Shown here in pieces: positions 12,001-21,400 of a DNA stretch of 55,228 bases (its first letter is position 1; every line of letters starts with the position of its first letter). This stretch comes from Geosiphon pyriformis (Eukaryota; Glomeromycota; Glomeromycetes; Archaeosporales; Geosiphonaceae), in assembly GCA_016748015.1 (NCBI GenBank), contig JAAOMT010000039.1, positions 144,293 to 199,520 of the forward strand. The letters run 5' to 3'. A program made the position numbers and the translations under genes. The notes under the pieces were generated by a model. The model searched no databases, was not told the origin of the DNA, and was given only the letters and a program-made list of their open reading frames with translations.

Positions 12001-13612
12001 CATCACCATGTTTCCAAAGCTTGTTAGGAATGCCAGACAAACCAGCAGCCTTACCATCAGGCAAACACTTGACCACTTAAAAAAATTTATCAGACCCTAT
12101 ATTGCACATAACTTTTAAGAAAGCATTATCATCAACATAACTTAGGGGAGCATATTGGGCAGCCCAGCGAGCAGGTAGAACATCAGGGATTGCACGCTTT
12201 TTCGTCCAACTCTCCATGATAGTGTCGACTGTAGATTTAACTTCACTAAACTCCAAAACTAAATCATTGTCAACCACCAAATGATCGAGGACCACCTTAT
12301 AAAAAGGTCATTCCAAAATGCTTTTAATCATATGGTTCTTGTCAGTACAAAAATTTTCCATGCACTTGTTAACCACTTTTCTAATAACAGCATCCCTGGT
12401 ATTCCTGGATTCAAAATACTTGGATCTATAGTATTTTTTTTTAACACTCAACAAATGGCCAAGAATTGCATCATGATCAGCACCATTATTAACCATGGCA
12501 CGAAATATGGAGGCTTCCTCAAAATCAACAACAGATCAGATGTCAACAAAGTGGTTAGCCACTGGATTCCAATACAAGCTCAAATTTTTTACCAGCTTGT
12601 AGATTAATAATTCTAGCTTAAAGAACTTTAAAGAAACCTTATTCCTTGAATACTCAAAATCATTAAACCAGAACTTAGAAAACACTTGATCAGCAGAGCA
12701 AACTACCACCTCCCTAAGAATATTCCATATTTTATCTAAATTACTGTCTTTTTTTGTGATGTCAAAGTCCACAAATCTCAACTGAAATTCACTAGAAAAA
12801 CACTCTCTGAATTGCAATCATTAATCATTACTAGCTGACTTAATTTTGAACTTCTATTTGTCTCTGTTAGTTTGCTTATGCAAGCTGTTCAAATTGACAT
12901 CCACAAAACCATCCAAACCAACTGAAACCGAGACTGCCTTATGATTAGACTCAAAAAAATCTGAAGCAGAACTAACAGCATGTCTGGTGACTGCAAAAGC
13001 CAAACTTGCACTAACAAAAACAAAGTCTATGGTCTTCTCAACCTCTCTAAAATTGCTTCATGTGAAAGCCTTGACCAAAGAAGATCTACTGAGTGAGTTA
13101 ACCAAATCCAAATCTGAACAGAACCTGAAACACATACTTCTTCTTGAACTATTTTTATTGAAATCCCCACCAATAACCAAGAAAGTACTAGAGTTGACAG
13201 CCTTAGCAATAAATGCATTAATCTCCAGAACTTGACTGAATTTAGCTCCAGTTGAAACACTAGCATATAGACTCAAAATTGAAACTAAAAGCTTGCCTTT
13301 GAACAAGAGCTGTACCAGAATAATCCAACCTGGAATTTTCTCAATTTTGCATACATAATGAGCCAGATTATTGTTCATGATTATTGCTACTCCAGCACCA
13401 AGAAAGCCCTTATCCAAGCCCGTCAAAAATATTCTTACTTCATCAAACTTATTGGCTATTTATGGCCTAATATTAGACTTCAACTTTGTTTCCATGATAA
13501 TAGAAACCATATTACCAGATTTTTTATGCCAACGAACAATGTCTTCCTGCTTGGCAGGAATATTGATACCCCGAACATTACAGGTAGCTATCTTCCAGAT
13601 CAAATCACTCAT
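9009..13612 (-). pseudogene. LINE ORF2 (endonuclease-reverse transcriptase-RNase H) with many nonsense codons
   Basis: ORF2 starts MSDLIWKIATCNVRG (APE-type endonuclease, N in motif I), with LVIGGDFNKN near 13180 and TIDFVFVS near 13020. RT: KAAGLSGIPNKLWKH near 12040, PIALVETSQKILSKILSDRI near 11900-11800, motif A degraded to LQNM-stop-KAYNSV near 11640, LDQREVFSPLLWRIF near 11470, and motif C FVDD at 11333-11322. RNase H: VYTDGS near 10240, ELQAIALALE near 10110, LFTDSQA near 10050, KGHSGVVGNKHAD near 9880. C-terminal module CIYCDLVKDSDHMFLC near 9490. All blocks from 13612 to about 11370 share one frame, and all blocks from about 11370 to 9009 share a second, so there is one frameshift near 11370. 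About 21 stops interrupt them, mostly at expected Trp, Arg or Gln codons. The catalytic Asp of motif A is Asn, so the RT would be inactive. Confidence 0.88.
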
Positions 13613-13614
13613 TA
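13610..13614 (-). promoter_or_regulatory. TAATG stop/start overlap between ORF1 and ORF2
   Basis: On the minus strand ORF1 ends TAA (13614-13612) and ORF2 begins ATG (13612-13610), sharing one A. A UAAUG overlap is the configuration reported for translational coupling (termination-reinitiation) of ORF2 in the LINE SART1. The sequence shows the overlap. Use of that mechanism here is inferred. Confidence 0.7.
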
Positions 13615-15482
13615 AAAAGAAGAAGAGGCCAATGAACTCGAACCAGCACAAATCAGCTTTAACTTTGCCAAAACAGAACCAATAGAGGCCTCAAAAGCCA
13701 CCAACTTAGATTCCAAACAGCCAATCTTGGTAGTCAAGATCTTTGAACTACTCAGACCCAATGTTGAAATACTAAGAAAAGCAGAGGAGGGGGATGATAG
13801 TACCAACTCAGAATCATCCATGACCACATCCACAACCAAATCCTCTTTGGCAGCAATCAAAATAGCTGAGACTTTAGGGAGGAAGTTGAAGCTCACAGCA
13901 CCAATTTCATGTTGCTGAGTTTTTGCATAATGTCAGAGACTTGGTCAGTTAGCAATTCTAAGGATTGTTCTAAAAAGATCAAACAAGCATCCAAAAATGA
14001 ATTGTCAACCGAGATGGGAGGGATACTGTTATTTAAACCTGAGATGCTAGAAAGAGAGGAACTGAAACCAGAAACAAAGTGAAAACCATCAGAAAAACCA
14101 GCAAGTGAGACCATCTGGATCCAAAACTTATTACTAAAAGCAGCAGGGCAAGATATTAGAACACTCTTTTTCTCATACAACTTAGCCAACTGAAGATAAC
14201 ATTCATCAGATACAACTCTTATAAATGGTTTTTTTAAAGGCTTAGAGGTAGTTGCAACAGATGCATCACATTTTAGAGCAGAATGACCAAACTTCCCACA
14301 TCTCTCACACCAAACTAGATCCATTCTTGTCCAAGAAAGTCTAACACTACCAAGAATTGGCTTCATGCAAAAGACAGATTCCAGATTATTATCAGATTCA
14401 AAACCAACTACTGTACAGCAAATCCTATTGCCAGTTCCCAGAGATCTGTTTATGACACAAGTTTTCCCATTAGTCTTTTCCAGAAGAGTCCTAAGATTAT
14501 ATGCTGTTGTTCCTATCAACAGAGTAAACAACAGCACCCTGAACTGATCCTTTGATGTCCAGGTCTCACAATCCCCTACTGTTTTGGCTATATACACAGA
14601 GTTTTTACCAATCAGAAATGACCATTTTGAGGCCAATGAATTAGCTTGGTCTGATTCAGCAAACTCCACTACAGTCTTTTGCCACATTCTCATTAGTTGA
14701 ATTTTGATTGACTTAATTTCCCCAAATTCAGATACTGCGGTGACAATTATGTCCTTAGACATGTCTATGGAAATTTCCTTAATCACTACAGCTTGATCTG
14801 ATCTTATTTTTTGTTTCTTAAGATTGCCATTTATGTCAATCCCTTTTTCTTTGGCCAATGATGTGGCCATCTCCATGCTTTTTTCTGACATAAACATTAA
14901 TTGGATAATCCCTTCAAATTTTGAGGGGGTAGTGGCTCCCCCAAAACCATTGACTGTTGAAAAAATTTTCCTAATTAACTGAGTCTTTGCCATTGCTAAT
15001 TTACCTTCTACAGCTGAGAGATTAATATCCAAAGCAAATAACTTTCTAATTGACACTTCCACAGAAGTCTTAATAATTTTAGGATCAATCCACTTTTTTT
15101 CTAAAGAGATAGGCAAGTGAGAAAGAAGCACAACTTCATTATCATCCATATGAAAATTAGGAGAGCCAAGTGGAGAACCAAAACCAGCACCAGTGTTGAC
15201 TCACTTTGCCTTAAATGTAGTAGCAGCTGAACCTAAAAAAGACTCACCATTTGTTCCAGACATGCTAACATCCTCATCCTCACCAGATAAACTCTCCACA
15301 TCAAAATAAACACTGCCACTAGATCCAAATTTGCTCAAGGATATATCCCTTTTATTACCAAAATGTTTTACATTACCAAGAACAACTTTTTTCTTCTGAG
15401 AAAAGAAGCCACCAGCAGAACCGTGAAAAGCATCCTTAAGAGCCTTCTTCTTAGGTGCAGTGCTACTAGCAGTAGTCTCCAT
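13612..15482 (-). pseudogene. LINE ORF1 (gag-like RNA-binding protein) with stop and frameshift
   Basis: Start METTASSTAPKKK at 15482; an upstream in-frame ATG exists at 15566. An in-frame TGA at 15203-15201 splits the frame, and reading resumes in the same frame with VNTGAGFGSPLGSPNFH. The long open part (15149-13893, 418 aa) contains an RRM-like region with VVIKEISIDMSKDII and IKSIKIQLMRMWQKTVVEF, then a retroviral-type zinc knuckle CERCGKFGHSALKC (CX2CX4HX4C) at about 14320-14280. The end of ORF1 is in another frame (about 13895-13612), so there is a second break near 13895. The final TAA overlaps the ORF2 ATG (TAATG at 13614-13610). Its role would be nucleic-acid binding in the RNP. The sequence is rich in Thr, Ile, Lys and Asn where relatives, as I recall, have Ala, Arg and Asp, which fits transition-type decay. 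Confidence 0.85.
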
Positions 15483-15601
15483 ATCCACGAAAAATAGGTT
15501 ACTATTAGATAAAAAAATATTGATATAGACTAAAAAAACAAAAAACTTCTTTTTTAGAAAATGCACTTTTTGGAGATTTGTGGAAGTAAGAGAGAAAGAA
15601 G

Positions 15602-15615
15602 TTTTTTTTTATTTA
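15602..15615. repeat. Candidate target-site duplication, right copy
   Basis: TTTTTTTTTATTTA, identical to 8817-8830, immediately beyond the 5' end of the minus-strand LINE. Confidence 0.55.
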
Positions 15616-17278
15616 TTTTTATTATAAAATAAAAAAACTGTACTTATATTTTAAAATTTTTCTATTAAAAAAATTGTTCAAATTTAATATAAAAAAGTAT
15701 ATTTAAATATTAGATTTTTTGCCAAAATAATATTAAAAAAATATATTTTAAATAAACAGTTTTTTTATTTGGTTTAGCAGTTTTGTAGTTATTAAATTTA
15801 ATTTAAGTTTGTGTTTAAAAGTATATATAATAAGTAAAACTTGCTAATTAAGAAAAAATTAAAAATTAAAATCAACTTATTTCAAAATTTTTTTAATAAA
15901 GCAATGTATTTTCTTTGTTATACATTTTAAAAAAAAACTTTTATAATAACTTTTATAAATATTAATAATTCTTTAATAGATTTTTAATAATAAGTCAATA
16001 AATTTACTAATTTTAAAATTTTTACTAAAATATTATTTAGTTTTTGAACAATTTTTTGGTTAAAACAATAAAAATTTTTTGAAGTGTAATATTTTTTTTG
16101 CTAATATTGTTTAAATATGTTTTAATAATTAAAAAAATTTCTATTATTAAAAAAACTTGATTTTAAAACTTAATTTTTACTTCTATTATAAATTTTATTA
16201 AAAAAAATAGTTTTATAAATAAAAATTTGTTTGTATTATTTAACTTTGTTTTGTTAATATTTTTGATTTTTCTTATTTACTTAAACATTTAAGTGTTTTT
16301 AATACATATATGTTAAAATAAACTTAATTTTTACAATTACTGCTAAATAAAAAGATAATATATTAATAATATAAATAAAATAAGAATTTATTTATTAATA
16401 AGTTTTTAATAAAAGATTTTAATCTAATAAAAACTGATTTAATATAATATTTTAACAGTTATTTAAAAATTAACTTATTAAATTGTAATTTAATTAGTTT
16501 TTATATTTATTTTATAAAGACTTTATACAAAAAATATTTATTATTGTGAAAAATAAACTTTATAATTTCAGTTAATTTAATGAAAATTATGTTTGTTGTA
16601 GTTTATAAGAAAACTCTAATTACATATTTTTGTGTATTTTAACATTTTTATAAAAAAAACTATTATAAAAAACTGTTTAAGTAAGTAAATTATTTTGGCT
16701 AATATGTTATTTATGTGTTTATTTGTTTTTTAGTGCTAAATAACATTAATATTAATGATTATATATATATAACTATTGTCAAAAAATTTTGTTTTTAAGA
16801 ATTAGTTATTTTAAGTTGTTTGTATTATTAAAAATATTGTTAAAATTAGTTTATATATTATAAATTTTGTTTATAATATGATTGTATACCACAAAGTAAA
16901 TATTTAGTTGCTATATTTTAAGCTAAAAGCTAAGTATAAAAAAATAAGTTTAATTTTTGATAATAAATTGGTTTTGTTAATACTTGTGATTTAATTGTAC
17001 TTGGCTTTAGAGATTTTGTTCATAGAAAAAGTTTTGCTTAAGATTGGCTGGTTAGTTTTGGTCTTGTTATTGGTTTGCAATTAGTTTTTAATGTTTTTTA
17101 TAGTCTTATAAATGTTTTTAATAGTTTGAGTATATAATGTAGTCTTGATTGATTTAAGTATTGCTTATGTATAAAAAAGACATAGCCTATACTTATTTTA
17201 GAATTTTTAATAATTGTATTGTAGTAGATAGTTGGAATATATTTAATAAATAAATAATAATAATAATAATAATAATTA
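15602..17278 (+). mobile_element. Ancient AT-decayed LINE, right part with 3' tail
   Basis: The AT-desert sequence resumes after the inserted LINE and grades into a less decayed 3' end (about 16940-17240). That end gives faint LINE C-terminal traces (LIVLGFRDF near 17000) and then an A/T tail ending in TAAATAAATAATAATAATAATAATAAT at 17245-17276. Such (AAT)n tails are typical 3' ends of these LINEs, as I recall. Together with 4560-8830 the interrupted element would be about 6 kb, the size of a full LINE. The middle is not recognisable as protein, so assignment of this half rests on position, tail and composition. Confidence 0.55.
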
Positions 17279-17620
17279 AAATTACATTTTATTGCAAAAT
17301 AGGTGATAATTTACTATTTTAAATAATTTGAATTATTATAAGGTTAAATTCTAATTTTAAGTTTATAATTTTATGTCAGTTTACAAAAATTATCAACAAA
17401 ATATTTGTAAAATATAAGTTTGTAGATGCAAAAAATTAATAAATATTATTTTTATTTGTTAATTTGTTTTTATTTGCTGCAAACAAAAACTTAAATCATT
17501 AAAATTCATGTTTTATTATCAATTGAATTTAATACCAAACAATATAAATTATTTTTAATTTATATTGTTTAATTTACAATTAAATTTTTTTAAAATTTAT
17601 TATTTAATTTATTCACTATT

Positions 17621-17636
17621 TCTATTATTTTTATTA

Positions 17637-17670
<34 letters not shown>
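17621..17670. repeat. (ATT)n microsatellite
   Basis: A nearly pure TTA/ATT trinucleotide run lies just right of the old LINE end. A second (AAT)n run, the LINE tail, lies at 17250-17276. Confidence 0.9.
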
Positions 17671-17672
<2 letters not shown>

Positions 17673-17767
17673 TGATTTTGCAACAATTTCAAAATTTGAT
17701 TAAATACAGTAATTAAATTATGCACATATTAATTTCAAATTTTTATCAAAATCCAAAATTTTTCGCA

Positions 17768-18620
17768 CACCGAAGTAGCAATATCCGATACCGAATGCAG
17801 CTCTGTCACTGATGACCTTTACAACAACCGCACCTTTCCACCAGAATCGACCTATCCTTATCCAATCTTCTGACCAGATCGATAATCTCAGCATCCTAAT
17901 TTCTGATCAAACCCTCCTTCTCATATAGGAACGCTTCTTAGCCGTATCCATCCAGACTCGTTGTCTCGGAAGATCCATGACCAATCTAACAAGTACCACA
18001 ACCTTGCCGTGGCTAGCTTTGCACACCCAAAATCCTATCCAAATCCACGAACCAATCGTTAAAAAACAAAACCCTTGGCCGGTACCACTGCTTGCCAACT
18101 TCAGATTTCCAAAAATCCTCAAAATCATTCAAAATTCAAAAACATGATCCGACGACTCTACTTCGCCACATCTAAAACATTTGGAGCTGGGATAATCCTT
18201 ATTGTATATTTTCATTCTCAACAACTCTCAATAAACCGCGGAGAACTTTCATTGCGTAACGAAATCCAGCCGACTTTCTTCTCGTGGTAGCCGACTTCAA
18301 AAGTGAATTTAGGTGCTAGACCATCACTATTTCGACGATATCACTGTCCACACATTTCTGCACTTTCTCAATTTTCTTAATAGCTTCATAAAAACCCTGA
18401 CATACCGCATAGCGCTGTAAAATATTGGAACACCGATACCGTTCACCAAAAACGGTTTTTCTCTAACCAAAAAATGTTCAGAAGGTTTAATTTTACGATA
18501 AAGAGTTCGCTCGCTTACATTATAAAAAGTTGCTAATTTATTTCAAGCATAGCCTTTTTTGTGTAAGTTGATTAAGTGCTGAGTTTCTAAGAAAAAATTT
18601 AATAACTTTGTATTATTCAT
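17768..18620 (-). pseudogene. Decayed transposon-like ORFs: helix-turn-helix segment and CX2C/H retroelement-type segment
   Basis: GC content jumps at about 17768. Minus strand from ATG 18620: MNNTKLLNFFLETQ, then a helix-turn-helix-like stretch LINLHKKGYA-stop-NKLATFYNVSERTLYR (TGA where Trp would fit) and IKPSEHFLVREKPFLVN. After a TAG at about 18329 the reading continues in shifted frames as LAPKFTFEVGYHEKKVGWIS, then YPSSKCFRCGEVESSDHVFE near 18190-18140, DFEDFWKSEVGKQWYRPR near 18110, and LWYLLDWSWIFRDN near 18000. The CX2C..H motif followed by Trp-rich sequence resembles the zinc-binding C-terminal region of retroelement polyproteins. Whether the helix-turn-helix part belongs to the same element is unknown. 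Several frameshifts make this a relic. Confidence 0.5.
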
Positions 18621-18650
18621 ATATTATTTTGTAAAATAATAAAAATCCTA

Positions 18651-18935
18651 TTAGACTGTTCCCAATATCAATTTAACACATCCCTCCATATCCATCATTT
18701 CCCTAACTGAAACTGGTTTGTTATTCTCATTTACTTGGTAAACTTGATATTTTCTCTTTTGACTAGTAGTTGCTATAACTCCAACCACCAATTTACTAGG
18801 AGGAACCAAAGCTCCTTTCTTTTCAGCTTCTTCCTTATAAAAACTTTCATTTTTAAACAATTTACGATCTAACTTGTCTTTCAAAAAATCTTTGCCGATA
18901 GTTTCAGATATTTTTAAAAGTAAACAATTTGACAA
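18651..18935 (-). CDS. Unrecognised 94-aa ORF, possibly part of adjacent relic
   Basis: MSNCLLLKISETIGKDFLKD..., lysine-rich and without membrane segments, ending TGCVKLILGTV-like at 18651 only 31 nt before the helix-turn-helix ORF on the same strand. Composition (mixed charged and hydrophobic, with Cys and Trp scarce) looks protein-like, and the surrounding DNA is much more AT-rich. I do not recognise the family. It could be the N-terminal part of the neighbouring element or an unrelated small gene. Confidence 0.35.
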   Translation of the reverse strand: MSNCLLLKISETIGKDFLKDKLDRKLFKNESFYKEEAEKKGALVPPSKLVVGVIATTSQKRKYQVYQVNENNKPVSVREMMDMEGCVKLILGTV

Positions 18936-19499
18936 GAAATTGTCGATATAAAAAAATATTTTTGAAATTTTGAGTAAATATTTAAAATAAAAATATAATT
19001 TTAATAATTTGTAATTAGTACAATGCTTAATTACAATTATTTTGCAATTTATGTAATACTTATTTGTTGCATTTACATTCTATTTTAATTAAAATAAAAA
19101 AATAAGTTTAGATTACATGAATTCAATTTGATAAAAAAAATTTTACTTTTTTTTAAGTATATTATCTTAATTTTTGGTATAATAATAAATTGCTTTTAGA
19201 ATCAAAAAATTCAAATTATATTATAGAAAGCTAAATATTAATTATTATTTATTTAAAAAGTAAAAAAAATGTGGTCTAAATGCAAATAACTTGTAAAAAA
19301 GATTTTATCGTTTGTCCAATTTTTAAAAAAAATAATTAATTGATTAGTACTTTGAATTTTTCAATAAATTATGTACTTTTTGAATATGTTTTATTATTGA
19401 TTTAAAATAATTTTATCTAAATTTTTTGAATGTCAAAAATAAAAATTAAACTTATTTTTATTTACATCTTATTTTCTAAGTTTTGTTATTAAATAAAAC

Positions 19500-20200
19500 T
19501 TAAAATAAACGACAAATTCTTTATGGCATTCATGTCATCTTTTTATTACAGCATTTTCAGCTTCACATTTATCGTAGTTGCGCATTTTTTTTTGGAAGAT
19601 CACAACAAACCACAATTTAATTTTTAAATAAACATTAGAGTAAAAATTTAAAAGAAAATTTTTTAATTAATTTTGACAATGAAACATATTGCTTTCATTC
19701 TCTTCAAGAGAATATGTTATTAGATTAATACTCTAATTTTAAATCTTCCGGTTTGAATTTATCATATGTATCATATGTTTTATTTTCTTAACAAATTTAA
19801 ATTTTATTCTTATAAAAATAAATTCAATGTAACATCGAAATTTTAGAAAAATAAAAATTCTTTTGCATAAAAATCTTATGCTTTGGTAGGTGATGTTTTA
19901 TTTCCTTTGATTAAACTTTGGCTAAATCTCATTGAGAGCTTTCATTCTACATTGCAAAGACATATAACTTTGACTCACCAAAAATCTTTGTTGAAATATG
20001 ACCATTCCTTTCGGTGTAAAAAAATTTTTATCTCGACAAAAAAGTTAGAAAAGCATAGGGTCTTAAAATTTATACCTTGCATTAATATTAATATATATTG
20101 CATACCATTTTTCTACCGATGCGCGACAGAAAATACATCTTCATTTCCTATGCTATTATGTTAGTGCACTCTTTTAAACTTTTCTTAATCAAGAAAATAA
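19500..20200 (+). repeat. Diverged direct repeat, copy 1
   Basis: About 700 bp that aligns with 24185-25040 in the same orientation. Paired blocks include TTATGGCATTCATGTCAT (19522) with TTATGACATTCAAATTAT (24209), CTTCACATTTATCGTAG (19561) with CTTCATATTTATTATAG (24248), and CTTATGCTTTGGTAGGTGAT (19875) with TTTATGCTTTGGTAAGTGAT (24604). The 93-aa ORF at 19883-20164 is not conserved in copy 2, so it is probably not a gene. Copy 2 carries more A/T. The repeat is unclassified; no terminal repeats seen. Confidence 0.65.
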
Positions 20201-20472
20201 TTTACCTACCAAGAATCACGAACATATAATTTCCACTTAACTTGATGATATCAATCTTAGCTATTCTAATATTTCTATCTCATCAATTTAAATAATATTA
20301 AACAAAGAGTTTGGCACAATTTAACAACATTTGGTCAACCCTAACGCCATTCAGACCATAAAAAACATGTTTTGCGGCACATTATTTATGAAAATTGGTT
20401 TGTTCCCCTTGATAATTCATAAATTAAATAAAGGTAAAATTTAATTATTCAAGTAAATCTAATATAATAATA

Positions 20473-21141
20473 CCATAGAGCACTGCTTATAGTATTAAGA
20501 CCGGAGACACTACACGATTTTATTTTGAAGATTGAATAAGACCCGAGTGTTTTATATATTTATTATATATTTGGTCTTCCTGACTTTTAATATATATTGC
20601 TTCATTTTCATTAGTTTCGTCAACATTATAATCCTCTATTCTATATTATGAATATTTTCATAATTATTCAAAGATAAATCATGTATTTTGCTTTCTTGTT
20701 AAAAATGAATTCCAATAGTATTAATACTATTAGATTGTACATGCGAAAATGGAGAAGTAATTTTTCCTCCAATCTTTCCATTTTATTTGAAATGCCACAA
20801 CATTTGAATGATCTTTGAATTGATGGAATTTCAATGCATTTTTCACCCATTTAGCCACTGTTGCATAGGATGGTCATTTAATTTTGCCAGAAGGAGTATA
20901 TTCTTTAATTTCATTTGCCATCCATTTATTATAAATGTGACAAATCTGTTAAAATTAATCAAATATTAGAATATATTTTAAAAATCATTTTAATTATCTT
21001 AGCTTTAAAAGGTTTACATAATTTGTGTTCGATTATTTTTTTGCTATCTTGTAAAGTATCCCCATGCATGTATAGTACTATTCAATTTTCTGATTAAAAA
21101 TTTTTGAATAATACCCGATTACTGTAGGCAGTGCCCTCTGG
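20473..21141 (-). mobile_element. Deleted pogo/Tc1-like DNA transposon with terminal inverted repeats and TA target duplication
   Basis: The left end CCATAGAGCACTGCTTATAG (20473) and the reverse complement of the right end, CCAGAGGGCACTGCCTACAG (21141 inward), form imperfect inverted repeats with 19 of the first 24 bases matching. Both ends are flanked by TA (20471-20472 and 21142-21143), the target duplication of the Tc1/mariner/pogo superfamily. Inside, the minus strand near 20930-20720 reads INGWQMKLKN.., GKKCIEIPSIQRSFKCCGIS, a stretch I recognise as the C-terminus of pogo-like DDE transposases of AM fungi (RRSFKCCGIS type). At 669 bp the element lacks most of the transposase, so it is non-autonomous. 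It lies in the 5' flank of the BTB-TLDc gene at 21401 and is absent from the paralogous flank at 446-720. Confidence 0.75.
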
Positions 21142-21400
21142 TAATTTATTTTAAATAGAATATATGTTAACTGACGCAGTAAAAATACTCGATGGCTATG
21201 GGAATAATATATTGTAGGGGTATATTGTTTAAATGAAAAATTTCAGATAAAAATCACGTTATCTGTGATAATCAATCGCAGATTAAAAAATAAAAGACTA
21301 CGCCATCAACTGCGCTACTAGTGACTCACGGATTTTGCTCAAGGTAAACAAAAATGTAGGCTGAGTTATAAAGACTAAGAATTGTGATTTCTGGAGATTC

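Larger units (their letters stand above)
8831..15601 (-). mobile_element. Non-LTR retrotransposon (LINE), near full length, inactivated by base substitutions
   Basis: A 6.77-kb element read on the minus strand: 5' end near 15601, ORF1 15482-13612, ORF2 13612-9009, a 3' UTR of about 180 nt, and an A-rich 3' end (TAAATAAAAAAAAATAATT) at 8831-8812. It is more GC-rich than its surroundings and sits inside an older LINE of opposite orientation. ORF2 carries endonuclease, reverse transcriptase, RNase H and a C-terminal CX2C..H module in that order. It is dead: ORF1 has at least one stop and ORF2 has many, and RT catalytic residues are changed. Candidate 14-bp target-site duplications flank it. I recognise the family as one abundant in AM fungi, from memory only. 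Confidence 0.9.

Noticed and set aside
19883-20164. 93-aa ORF in direct-repeat copy 1
   Set aside because: The frame is not kept in copy 2 and the composition follows the surrounding AT-rich repeat.
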